Source: Corynebacterium sp. HMSC074A01
GTDB lineage: Bacteria; Actinomycetota; Actinomycetes; Mycobacteriales; Mycobacteriaceae
Direction: 5' to 3'
DNA length: 63,861 nt
Assembly: GCF_001831515.1 (NCBI RefSeq)
Contig: NZ_KV825600.1
Span: 1-63,861 of the forward strand
The position numbers were made by a program, and so were the translations under genes. Positions 36,339 through 46,883 of this stretch are shown here, piece after piece. The notes below the pieces were generated by a model. The model was not told the origin of the DNA and did no database searches. It saw nothing but the letters and a program-made list of their open reading frames with translations. Every line of letters starts with the position of its first letter. Position 1 is the first letter of the stretch.

Positions 36339-37169
36339 ATGAAACTCGCGTGCATCCAGACCACCACCGGCCCTTCCGTGCGTGACAACGTGGCGCTTGT
36401 TACCCCGCTGATCCGCGACGCCGCCGCGGAGGGTGCAACGTTGATCGTGCTGCCCGAGGCGACGAGCCAGGCCTTCGGGCAGGGCCGCCTGGACACGCAG
36501 GCAGAAGACTTGGATGGGGAGTTCGCAACGCAGCTCGCCGAGCTAGCAACGGAGACCGGCACCACCATCGTCGCCGGGACCTTCCGCCCGGCGGATACCC
36601 GCGAGGTGGACGGCAAGACGATCCACCGTGTCTTCAATACCGCGCTGATCACCGGTGGGGGCGTGCATAAAGGCTACGACAAGATCCACACCTACGACGC
36701 CTTTAACTACCGCGAGTCCGACACCGTGCGCCCCGGCGAGGAGCTCGTCCTCTTCGAGCACGAGGGGGTGCAGGTGGGCGTGGCCGTCTGCTTTGATATC
36801 CGCTTCCCCGAGCAGTTCCGCGAGCTCGCACGCCGCGGGGCCGAAGTCATTGTCGTGCCGACGAGCTGGGCGGACGGCGAAGGTAAGCTCGAGCAGTGGC
36901 GACTGCTTGCCCGCGCCCGCGCGCTTGACTCCGGGGTGTTCCTCGCGGCAGCGGGCCAGGCGCGCCCCGACTTCTTGGAAAAGGCAGGGGAGGAATCCGG
37001 GCCGACCGGCATCGGCCACTCTGTGGTGACCGCGCCCGACGGCACTGTGGTTGCCGAGGCTGGCTACGGGCCCGAAACGCTCATCGTGGACATCGATCCC
37101 GCGCGCGTCGCCAAGGTGCGCAAGGCGCTGCCGGTGGTGGAGATCGAAGCCGCGACGACGATGCGGTAG
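36339..37169 (+). CDS. Carbon-nitrogen hydrolase (nitrilase superfamily, Nit1/Nit2-like)
   Basis: The 276-residue amidase carries the full catalytic triad: Glu in VLPEAT (about residue 40), Lys in YDKIHTYDAF (about 112) and Cys in VAVCFDIRFPEQ (about 150). The closest known branch hydrolyses deaminated glutathione or omega-amides, but the substrate is an inference. The ATG at 36339 opens with the family N-terminus KLACIQT; the frame is open 17 codons upstream. It is transcribed away from the hydrolase operon. Confidence 0.85.
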   Translation: MKLACIQTTTGPSVRDNVALVTPLIRDAAAEGATLIVLPEATSQAFGQGRLDTQAEDLDGEFATQLAELATETGTTIVAGTFRPADTREVDGKTIHRVFNTALITGGGVHKGYDKIHTYDAFNYRESDTVRPGEELVLFEHEGVQVGVAVCFDIRFPEQFRELARRGAEVIVVPTSWADGEGKLEQWRLLARARALDSGVFLAAAGQARPDFLEKAGEESGPTGIGHSVVTAPDGTVVAEAGYGPETLIVDIDPARVAKVRKALPVVEIEAATTMR

Positions 37170-37185
37170 GGGAGTTTCCTTAAAA

Positions 37186-37204
37186 AACTGCGCAATGCGC
37201 AGTT
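37186..37204. repeat. Palindrome AACTGCGCAATGCGCAGTT, copy 1
   Basis: A 19-bp palindrome with a single central base, preceded by AAAA, 16 nt after the amidase stop. It can form a terminator-like hairpin. Confidence 0.65.
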
Positions 37205-37256
37205 ATTCGCGCACGTTTGTTCGCTCCGTGGTCGACCTTCGAACGCGCCCTGAGAA

Positions 37257-37275
37257 AACTGCGCAATGCGCAGTT
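37257..37275. terminator. Palindrome AACTGCGCAATGCGCAGTT, copy 2
   Basis: Identical to copy 1 and exactly 71 bp further on. It is flanked by GAAAA and TTTTG, so it looks like a bidirectional terminator. The remaining gap to 37437 holds an AT-rich stretch with ACTCGC repeats, the likely promoter of the HNH gene. Confidence 0.65.
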
Positions 37276-37437
37276 TTTGACCCTCATGTGATGGTGGTGG
37301 CAGGGCTGGTTGTGATGTCTAAGAAGCGCTTTTATAACTCGCTATAAAACTCGCATTATCGCAGGTGGGAGCCATGATCGGGTGGCCTGTTACGCTTCCT
37401 TTTCAAACGTCCATCACCTAAAGGGAAGACCGCGAAC

Positions 37438-38721
37438 ATGACCACTCCCACCGACACTCAAACAGCTAACAAAAGCGCCATTTCTGTGGCCGAGGCTTCG
37501 CCCATCACGGACGAAAACATGAGCGAGCAGGAGGCGGTGCAAGCCATTGCCGATCGAATCGAAGCAACTTTCGGCGGCATCACACGCCATAAAGCCCGCC
37601 TCCTCTACGACATCGGAATCTTCGACTCTTTGCGCCTTGCCCGAAAATGTGGCGCGAAAACGACCGCAGGTTGGCTCATTCGCCGCCTTGGGATTTCACA
37701 AACCACCGCGCACGAGTATGTGCGTATTGCCCGGAAGCTCACGCGCCATCAACTACTCGCCGGTGCCTTTGCTGACGGGGCGGTGAACTACTCCAAGGTC
37801 CGGCTCCTGATGCCGTATCTGGCAAAGAATGATGAGCAACTGCTTATCGATATGGCGCGCGACTACACTTACCACCAGCTGGAGGCGGAGCTTGCGCTGC
37901 TTGAGCGCGATGATGAGGACTCCGCGAAGGCACAGCCGAAGTCGTACGTACGCATCGCTGAGCGAAAGAACGGCCGCTTCGGTCTGTGGGCCGACCTCAG
38001 TCCCATGGAGGGGGCGCAGGTTGCCGCCGCGCTGAAGATCGGTGAGTTGGCCTACCATGACGTCGACTTACAGGGCATCGTCGATCGTGATGTTGTCGAT
38101 GAGGCGCTGGACGCGATGCCGACCTCATCGGGGTTCGGCATGCCTACCGGCAGAGTGATGCTGGCTGCATTCATGGGCATGATCAACATCGTTCGCTCGC
38201 GTCCGAAGAATCCCCTGCGTACGCCAGGTGCGCACGTCAACATCGTCACCACCGTTGATGGTGGGGCGTATCTGCCGGTGGGCGGGAGCGCGGCGTCGGC
38301 AAGCGTGGCTCATGCCGTGGCGAATGCAATGGTGCGGATCAACACGGTCGACGAGAACGGGCTGATTCTCAACACTTCGCGAGCATCGCGCCTTGCCACG
38401 GATGGGCAGGTCAACGCGCTGATGGCCATGTGGGGTGGGGAATGCGCGACACCCGGGTGTAATCACACAAGGTTCATCGAGGTCCATCACGTCCATGATT
38501 GGGCTACTGGCGGGCCCACCGACCTGGATAACCTCATCCCGCTGTGTTCGGCGTGCCATTCGCTTGTTTCCGATGAGTATATTGAGATCAAAGCCGACGG
38601 GCGGGACTACCACTTCGTCTTCCCGGATGGGACGAGGCACGTCTCGATGAACTATCAGCGCCCCAAACGCGACGATACCGCGCTCACGCTTGCCGAATAC
38701 AACGCACTCGATGATCTCTAG
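37438..38721 (+). CDS. HNH endonuclease with DUF222 domain
   Basis: A 427-residue protein of the family known in mycobacteria as 13E12 proteins. The N-terminal two thirds form the helical DUF222 domain. Residues ~340-390 carry the HNH nuclease: Cys ligands CATPGCNHT, the catalytic pair in IEVHHVHDW, then NLIPLCSACHSLV. Such genes are often multicopy in actinobacteria and are suspected mobile or phage-derived nucleases. The GC content is visibly lower than its neighbours. It shares a CTAG stop with the convergent gene downstream. Confidence 0.88.
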   Translation: MTTPTDTQTANKSAISVAEASPITDENMSEQEAVQAIADRIEATFGGITRHKARLLYDIGIFDSLRLARKCGAKTTAGWLIRRLGISQTTAHEYVRIARKLTRHQLLAGAFADGAVNYSKVRLLMPYLAKNDEQLLIDMARDYTYHQLEAELALLERDDEDSAKAQPKSYVRIAERKNGRFGLWADLSPMEGAQVAAALKIGELAYHDVDLQGIVDRDVVDEALDAMPTSSGFGMPTGRVMLAAFMGMINIVRSRPKNPLRTPGAHVNIVTTVDGGAYLPVGGSAASASVAHAVANAMVRINTVDENGLILNTSRASRLATDGQVNALMAMWGGECATPGCNHTRFIEVHHVHDWATGGPTDLDNLIPLCSACHSLVSDEYIEIKADGRDYHFVFPDGTRHVSMNYQRPKRDDTALTLAEYNALDDL

Positions 38722-40004
38722 AGCTGCCGCTGGCAGAACCAGTCGGGCTCGGCGTCGGGCGCGATGACCAGTGGCGCCGGTGCGCCAGACTCGCGGAGCG
38801 CGTCGGACAGCAACGTGCAGCGCGCGGTCGACCCGCAGAGGATGAGGCGGCGGCCCCACCATGTGCCGGTCGCCGCGGCGAGGTGCTCGAGGGGAGCCCA
38901 GACGCGGCGCAGTCCCTCGCACCCCGCGGGTGCCTCCGAGCTTTCGGGGTCCATGACCTGCTCGGCCACGCAGGTTACGGTGAGCCAATCGCGGGCGGCG
39001 GCGCTGGAGGCGAGTGAGGCGAAGGTCTGCAGGTCGTAGAACTCGTCCTCGTGCTCGACGCCGATCATCAGCTCCACCTGCGGGTGCTCCGGGCGATCCA
39101 TGAGTTCGAAGACCATCGCTTTGGCGGCGGCGAGGCCGGTGCCGTCGGCAATCAGCAGGACGCGCTCGTTCGGAGAAGTGCTGTCCTTGGGAAACGGCAC
39201 CGGGCCGTAGGCGGTGCCGAGGGTCACGTGGTCGCCGACCTCGACCTCCAGCTCGTCGCGGACGTGAAACTCCACCTGTCCGAGCTCGTTCGGCGGCAGC
39301 GCGGGCGCGAGTGAGTTCCACACGCCCTGGCGATCGGCCTGCATGACGGGGATGACCTGGCCGGCTGCGTACTCGAGCGGGGTGCTCGTTTCCAGGCGCA
39401 CGATGCGGGTGTCGGCGGCGCTGGGGCTCCCCGAGCTTGCCGACGCCTCCGTCACCGCCATCACCTGCGCCGCCGAAGCCGGGGGAACGCCGTCCAGGTC
39501 CGCCTGCTCCATGGCCTCCTTCATGGTGTTGGCGCCGCGGCGGATTGCGTCCGCTGTCTCGTCGCCGAGGGGGCGACCAATCAGCTCATCGATCACGTCG
39601 ATGTAGATCTCCGCAGCCCGCGGCAGCTCGGTGGCGGGAAAACCAGTGCGGCGCAGCTGCAGCGCCCAGGCTCGGAGGCCAGTAAGCGAGGCCTCGTTGA
39701 GCGCCTCCTGGTCGAGCTCCGGGCCGTCCTCAGGAGCTTCCGCCTCTTCTGCCGCCGACGTGTGAGCAGCGTCGAAGACCCACGGCGAGACGTCGCACCC
39801 GGAAACATTTCCGGCGGCGCGGCTGAGCGCCTTGGCGGGGACGCACACCATTTCGTGCGGCACCTCCGTCACGCCGACGGGGAACAGGCCGGGCGCTTGG
39901 GTGAACTCGGCGACGAAGTGGGTCCAGAGGGTGGAGCGGGACAACGTTTCGTCGTTAAGCAGTGCCTGCGCGGCTGCGTTGGCGTCGGTGCGGAAAGAGC
40001 TCAT
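38718..40004 (-). CDS. Flavohaemoprotein-like oxidoreductase with degenerate motifs
   Basis: The 428-residue protein has the layout of a flavohaemoglobin. A helical N-terminal part (residues ~1-180) could be a relic globin, but I see no convincing proximal-His motif. A ferredoxin-reductase-like module follows from ~195, with the nucleotide loop LLIADGTGLAAAKAM (about 285) and a LILCGS strand near the end. The FAD-binding R-x-Y-S motif expected near residue 220 is not recognisable (AGQVIPVMQADRQGVW). It may be a NAD(P)-binding sensor or a diverged reductase. Confidence 0.65.
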   Translation of the reverse strand: MSSFRTDANAAAQALLNDETLSRSTLWTHFVAEFTQAPGLFPVGVTEVPHEMVCVPAKALSRAAGNVSGCDVSPWVFDAAHTSAAEEAEAPEDGPELDQEALNEASLTGLRAWALQLRRTGFPATELPRAAEIYIDVIDELIGRPLGDETADAIRRGANTMKEAMEQADLDGVPPASAAQVMAVTEASASSGSPSAADTRIVRLETSTPLEYAAGQVIPVMQADRQGVWNSLAPALPPNELGQVEFHVRDELEVEVGDHVTLGTAYGPVPFPKDSTSPNERVLLIADGTGLAAAKAMVFELMDRPEHPQVELMIGVEHEDEFYDLQTFASLASSAAARDWLTVTCVAEQVMDPESSEAPAGCEGLRRVWAPLEHLAAATGTWWGRRLILCGSTARCTLLSDALRESGAPAPLVIAPDAEPDWFCQRQL

Positions 40005-40056
40005 AATTAACAGGGTAATGTGACTGATAAAACAGTGAAGAGAAAGGTGGGTAGCG

Positions 40057-41403
40057 GTGGAATTTACGCCCTACACAATGTTAACCGACATCGGCTGGAT
40101 TTCGTTGCTGCTCATCGTGGGCAACGTGCTGCGCAACAGGCTGAAGGTGCTGCAGGCGCTGCTTCTGCCTGCACCGATCACCGCCGGGCTCATCGGGCTC
40201 GTGCTGGGCCAAGAGGTGCTTGGCCTGATCAACTGGTCGGAGCACGTTGGCACGTACACGACGCTGCTGATCGCGGTGGTGTTTGCCTCGATGGCGTACT
40301 CGATGGAGCTCGGCGGCTCTGTGGCTACGGGCGCGCGCAACATGTGGGCGTATTCCACGTCGATGTTCATGGGGCAGTGGGGGCTGTTCATCCTGCTCGG
40401 CCTGTATCTGTTCGCGCCGCTGTTTGGTACCGAGCCCTGGTTCGGCATGATGCTGCCCGTCGGCTTCGTCGGCGGCTTCGGCACTGCGGCGGCGGTCGGT
40501 TCTTCGCTGGAGGGCATCGGGGTGGAAAACGCCTCGTCGATTGGCTTTACCTCGGCGACGGTGGGCACGCTCGTTGCCATCGTGGGCGGCGTGATCGTGG
40601 CGAACTGGGGCATCCGCAAGGGCAAGGCGGACCAGCTGCAGGGTGACCTTCCGCGGGAGCTGCGCACCGGCTACATCGATAATGAGGATGACCGTCCCTC
40701 TATCGGTCGGGCAACTACCAACCCGTCCTCGATTGAGCCGCTTGCGCTGCACGGCGGGTTCGTCGTGTTCACGGTGCTCATCGCCTACACGCTGAACAAC
40801 CTGATCAAGGCGCAGTGGGAGAACGTGTCCATCCCGCTGTTCGCCATGTCGTTCGTGGTGGGTCTTATCGGTCGCGGGCTGCTGAAGGCGGCGGGCAAGT
40901 CGAACTACCTGGACCGCGACACGATCACCACGATCTCCGGCGCGGCGACCGACTACATGATCGCCTTTGGCATCGCCTCGATTGTCCCGGCGGCGCTCGC
41001 CGGCTACTGGCAGGCGCTGCTGCTCCTGTTCGTCCTCGGCACCATCTTCTGCGTGGTGTGGATGCTGTGGGCAGGCCCGCTGTTCTTCGGCGAGCACTGG
41101 CTGGAGCGCGGCATCTTCGGCTGGGGCTGGGCGACTGCCGCGGTGGCGACCGGTATCGCGCTGCTGAAGATGGTGGACCCGAAGCTGAAATCCGGCACGC
41201 TCAACGAGTATGGCGTGGCGTACGTGGGCTTTGCGCCCTTTGAGATCGGCATGACCATTCTCGCGCCGATTGCGGTGATCGCGGGCTTTGTCACCGGCTT
41301 CGGCTGGGTCTCCTTCGCCATTGCGGTGGGCGTGGTGATCTTGGCATTTACCTCGAAGTGGGTGCCAGTGAAGGAGCAAGCCGCGAGATCCAGCGGGGCT
41401 TGA
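40057..41403 (+). CDS. gltS: Sodium/glutamate symporter
   Basis: A 448-residue membrane protein of about ten or more hydrophobic segments in two inverted halves, with the glycine/threonine-rich re-entrant motif GFVGGFGTAAAVGSSLEG (about residue 138) and a matching ISGAATDYMIAFGIASI in the second half. Length is near C. glutamicum GltS (446 aa), which imports glutamate with Na+. The start is GTG, with AGAAAGG upstream. Its 3' end overlaps the first HAIR-like site of clpB. Confidence 0.88.
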   Translation: MEFTPYTMLTDIGWISLLLIVGNVLRNRLKVLQALLLPAPITAGLIGLVLGQEVLGLINWSEHVGTYTTLLIAVVFASMAYSMELGGSVATGARNMWAYSTSMFMGQWGLFILLGLYLFAPLFGTEPWFGMMLPVGFVGGFGTAAAVGSSLEGIGVENASSIGFTSATVGTLVAIVGGVIVANWGIRKGKADQLQGDLPRELRTGYIDNEDDRPSIGRATTNPSSIEPLALHGGFVVFTVLIAYTLNNLIKAQWENVSIPLFAMSFVVGLIGRGLLKAAGKSNYLDRDTITTISGAATDYMIAFGIASIVPAALAGYWQALLLLFVLGTIFCVVWMLWAGPLFFGEHWLERGIFGWGWATAAVATGIALLKMVDPKLKSGTLNEYGVAYVGFAPFEIGMTILAPIAVIAGFVTGFGWVSFAIAVGVVILAFTSKWVPVKEQAARSSGA

Positions 41404-41419
41404 GTCTACCCCGCGCAAC
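41399..41419. promoter_or_regulatory. HAIR-like HspR operator, distal (clpB)
   Basis: CTTGAGT-N7-GCGCAAC: the left arm is the exact HAIR half-site, the right arm matches 5 of 7. It overlaps the gltS stop codon. Confidence 0.4.
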
Positions 41420-41428
41420 TTTTTTCAC

Positions 41429-41449
41429 GTTGAGTGGAACAGACTCAAC
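41429..41449. promoter_or_regulatory. HAIR HspR operator, proximal (clpB)
   Basis: GTTGAGT-N7-ACTCAAC is perfectly symmetric and differs from the Streptomyces HAIR only in the outermost base of each arm. It covers the -35 of the SigH-type promoter. Confidence 0.8.
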
Positions 41450-41463
41450 TTCGGGTGCGTTAT
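41435..41463 (+). promoter_or_regulatory. SigH-type promoter of clpB
   Basis: TGGAAC, 17 nt, CGTTAT. The spacing and its position inside the HAIR element are the same as at dnaK. Confidence 0.65.
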
Positions 41464-41531
41464 AGGGAGTAGACCGGGTAAACCGGTAGACAAACCATAT
41501 AAATGAACGCACACGGAAAGGAGGATGCACC

Positions 41532-44087
<2,556 letters not shown>

Positions 44088-44096
44088 GGGCGGGGT

Positions 44097-44149
44097 CCGG
44101 GCAGCTTGCCGGTTGGTCGTTTCCGGCCGCCGTCTGGCTGGCTGCCCGG
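44097..44149 (+). terminator. Inverted repeat after clpB
   Basis: CCGGGCAGC (44097-44105) and GCTGCCCGG (44141-44149) with a 35-nt loop. It is a possible clpB terminator, although there is no T-run. Confidence 0.4.
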
Positions 44150-44162
44150 CGTTCATCTACAT

Positions 44163-44312
44163 GGAGCTAGCTCCGTTTGCATGTTGTACCAGTGTAAAAC
44201 CGCAGGTCGCGGTTCAGCTGGTCGGCCAAATGGAGCTAGCTCCATTTGCGTGCGGTGAGTATGTAAAACTGCAGGTCGCGTTCCGCCCAAAACCCCAAAC
44301 GGAGCTAGCTCC
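44163..44312. repeat. 69-bp tandem repeat, 2 full units plus the palindrome of a third
   Basis: The palindrome GGAGCTAGCTCC begins at 44163, 44232 and 44301, exactly 69 bp apart. Each is followed by a TTT stretch. In the first two units TAAAAC-y-GCAGGTCGCG recurs at the same offset. The rest of 44088-44406 holds a likely -10 (TATGAT, near 44357) for the ImmA gene and no other gene. Confidence 0.75.
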
Positions 44313-44406
44313 ATTTAGTTCCAGTTCGGACCCCGTGTACGGGCGTCAAAGAAACGTATGATGATGCCTACGTAGTCGAACCGGAAAGTCGGTGGAGGTG
44401 AGTGGA

Positions 44407-45561
44407 ATGGTAGTGCGGGTGGATGTTGCTCCAGAGGTTCTTCGTTGGGCCGTTCGACGGAGCGGCTGGGATGAGGACACTACTGTTCGCCGTGCTCCGA
44501 AGCTTGACGTATGGCTCTCTCAAGAGGAACGTCCCACACTCAAGCAATTAGAAAAATTTGCAAACGCTACTCATACGCCTTTGGGGCTGCTTTTTCTTCC
44601 GGAACCGCCGGTAGAAGCGGTTCCAATCCCGGATATGAGGACGTTGGGCAACGTTGGGGTTCAGCAACCCTCGGCGGATCTCCTTGACACGATCTACCAG
44701 TGCCAGCAGCGCCAAGACTGGTATCGCGAACATGCCTTGATGAACGGTTTCGACGAAGTCTCTTTCGTTGGTGCTGCCACAGCGGAGGAGCCAGTTGAAG
44801 AAGTCGCGAGCGAGATTCGGGGCGCGTTAGATTTTGGCCTTGATGAACGTGCCACTTTCCCGAATTGGGAGCATGCTTTACGTCAGTTGATTGACCGGAT
44901 CGAGGCTGTCGGCGTTTTGGTCATGGTGAGTGGTGTCGTTGGTTCCGATCCGCATCGGAAATTAGATCCTAGCGAGTTCCGAGGATTTGCTTTGGCGGAC
45001 CCTCTTGCCCCGCTGATTTTTGTCAACGGAGCGGACACCAAGGCAGCCCAGATCTTCACACTCATTCACGAGCTGGCACACATTTGGTTAGGCGGCAGCG
45101 CACTCTCGGATGCCGCCATGACAGCTAAAGACGGCCCTAAAGCTGAGCTCTGGTGCAATCAGGTCGCTGCAGAGGTCCTTGTTCCGTTGCATGCTTTGGT
45201 TGAGGAGTTCCAGGGCCTCGTGAGCGTCGATGAGTTGGAGCTCCTTGCTAGGACCTACCGCGTCAGTACGCTGGTCATTCTCAAACGTCTTTTTGATGCC
45301 AAGGCTCTTACTTGGGATGAATACATCGACGCGTATGAAGCAGAGAAGCAGCGTGTCATGTCTTTTTTGGACGGGCGACGCAGCGATGGCGGTGGCAACT
45401 ATTACTACACCCAGCCACTGCGTCTCAGTCGCAGTTTCTCTCGAGCGGTCATAGCGAGCGCCTTGGAGGGTTCCACCGCGTACCGGGATGCATACCAGTT
45501 GCTCGGTACGAAGAAACACGCAACGTTTGAGAATCTTGCAGAGGAATTGGGGGTTGCGTGA
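44407..45561 (+). CDS. ImmA/IrrE metallopeptidase with XRE-like N-terminus
   Basis: The 384-residue protein starts with a short helix-turn-helix-like region (VLRWAVRRSGWDEDT, KLDVWLSQEERPTLKQLEKFA), as in Xre-ImmA fusions. The zinc protease motif HELAHIWLG is at about residue 221, with the third ligand in ELWCNQVAAEVLVP. Such enzymes cleave repressors or antitoxins. GGAGGTG lies 6 nt before the ATG at 44407. It overlaps the PIN-like gene by one base (TGATG), so the two act as a pair. GC content is clearly lower than the core genes, suggesting transfer. Confidence 0.85.
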   Translation: MVVRVDVAPEVLRWAVRRSGWDEDTTVRRAPKLDVWLSQEERPTLKQLEKFANATHTPLGLLFLPEPPVEAVPIPDMRTLGNVGVQQPSADLLDTIYQCQQRQDWYREHALMNGFDEVSFVGAATAEEPVEEVASEIRGALDFGLDERATFPNWEHALRQLIDRIEAVGVLVMVSGVVGSDPHRKLDPSEFRGFALADPLAPLIFVNGADTKAAQIFTLIHELAHIWLGGSALSDAAMTAKDGPKAELWCNQVAAEVLVPLHALVEEFQGLVSVDELELLARTYRVSTLVILKRLFDAKALTWDEYIDAYEAEKQRVMSFLDGRRSDGGGNYYYTQPLRLSRSFSRAVIASALEGSTAYRDAYQLLGTKKHATFENLAEELGVA

Positions 45562-46055
45562 TGTTCCTGCTCGACGCCAACATCCTCATCGAGGCCAAGA
45601 ATCGGTATTACGCTTTCGACCTCGCGCCTGGGTTCTGGGATTGGCTCGAGGATGCGTATCGGCAGGACTTAGTGTGCAGCATCGAAGCCGTCCGGGATGA
45701 ACTCCTACAGGGCAATGATGAGCTCGCTGAGTGGACACGCGCAAATCCTGGTTTCTTTAGGGCGATTGATCAGCCAACGACGAAGCATTTCCAGCCGCTT
45801 TCTCAGTGGGCCTATTCAGGGTCATACCGGGCGGAGGCCATCCAAGCTTTTGTAGGTAACCACGCTGATTATCTTCTCGTTGCTTACGCTCGTGAGCATC
45901 AACATACGTTGGTAACCCATGAGCGCTCACAACCACACTCACGGAAAAGGATTCTTATCCCGGATGCCTGTTTGGCGATGGGGGTGGATACAGCCGACAC
46001 ATTTGAGATGATGCGCGAGACGGGCGTCACCTTGCACCTGCGCAAATCCTCGTAG
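45561..46055 (+). CDS. DUF4411 PIN-like protein (putative toxin nuclease)
   Basis: A 164-residue protein with the PIN-like start MFLLDANILIEAKNRYY, the first acidic residue being Asp-5. Further conserved acidic positions are in VRDELLQGNDEL, and DACLAMGVDTAD lies near the C-terminus. DUF4411 proteins are commonly encoded right after Xre-ImmA proteins and are predicted RNases of toxin-antitoxin type. The ATG at 45561 is favoured over GTG at 45558. Composition matches the upstream gene and not panC downstream. Confidence 0.8.
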   Translation: MFLLDANILIEAKNRYYAFDLAPGFWDWLEDAYRQDLVCSIEAVRDELLQGNDELAEWTRANPGFFRAIDQPTTKHFQPLSQWAYSGSYRAEAIQAFVGNHADYLLVAYAREHQHTLVTHERSQPHSRKRILIPDACLAMGVDTADTFEMMRETGVTLHLRKSS

Positions 46056-46070
46056 GTGCTTGGCACGTTC

Positions 46071-46076
46071 CATAAT
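46071..46076 (+). promoter_or_regulatory. -10 box of panC (leaderless)
   Basis: CATAAT, 7 nt before the panC ATG; no ribosome-binding site is present. Confidence 0.5.
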
Positions 46077-46083
46077 CATCTAC

Positions 46084-46881
46084 ATGACACACCTCGTTCA
46101 CACCCCCGAAGCGCTCAAAGACGTTCTCGGTACCGTCCCCGTTTCCCTGGTTCCCACGATGGGAGCGCTCCACGATGGCCATCTCGCCCTGGTCAACCAC
46201 GCAAAATCCCTAGGCAACCCGGTGGTGGTGAGTATCTTCGTCAACCCGCTGCAGTTCGCGCCAGGCGAGGACTTGGACGCGTACCCGCGCACGCTCGCCG
46301 AGGACGTGGAAAAGCTTAAGGCGCAGGGCGTCGAGGCCGTGTTCGCCCCAACCCCGGAGACGATGTACCCGCACGGCCCGCGCACGACGATCCACCCGGG
46401 CCCACTCGGCCAGGTGCTGGAGGGCGCGAGCCGCCCGACGCACTTCGCGGGCGTGCTCACGGTGGTGGCAAAACTGTTCGCGCTCACGGGCGCGGCGGAC
46501 GCGTTCTTCGGCGAGAAGGACTACCAGCAGCTCGCGCTCATCCGGCAGATGGTCGAGGACCTGCACATGCCGGTGCGCATCCATGGCTGCCCGATCGTGC
46601 GCGACGCCGACGGCCTCGCCTTGTCGTCGCGCAACCGCTACTTAAGCGCCGCCGAGCGTCGCACCGCGCTCGCACTCCCCAAGGCGCTGCAAACCGGGAG
46701 TCTCGCGCAGGCGCGCTCGCTTCTCGACGCCACACCCGCCCTCACCCTCGACTACCTCGTCACCACCACGCCCGACCTGGGCGAACTTCCCGCCGGTTTT
46801 ACCGGCGAGGCCCGCATGCTGGTGGCTGCCAAGGTTGGCTCGACCCGCCTTTTGGACAACGCGCCGATCCAGATCAGCTGA
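46084..46881 (+). CDS. panC: Pantothenate synthetase
   Basis: The 265-residue ligase joins pantoate and beta-alanine with ATP. The nucleotidyltransferase motif PTMGALHDGH is at about residue 23, VNPLQFAPGEDLDAYPR binds pantoate, FGEKDYQQL (about 141) and the KMSKS-like LSSRNRYL (about 178) complete the active site. The ATG at 46084 is chosen because a -10 box sits right before it and the homologous N-terminus starts here. panB is convergent just downstream, unlike the panBC operon of C. glutamicum. Confidence 0.93.
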   Translation: MTHLVHTPEALKDVLGTVPVSLVPTMGALHDGHLALVNHAKSLGNPVVVSIFVNPLQFAPGEDLDAYPRTLAEDVEKLKAQGVEAVFAPTPETMYPHGPRTTIHPGPLGQVLEGASRPTHFAGVLTVVAKLFALTGAADAFFGEKDYQQLALIRQMVEDLHMPVRIHGCPIVRDADGLALSSRNRYLSAAERRTALALPKALQTGSLAQARSLLDATPALTLDYLVTTTPDLGELPAGFTGEARMLVAAKVGSTRLLDNAPIQIS

Positions 46882-46883
46882 GG

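Noticed and set aside
44163..44312. CRISPR array
   Set aside because: Only three short palindromes occur, and the intervening DNA is itself partly repeated, so there are no unique spacers and no cas genes nearby.
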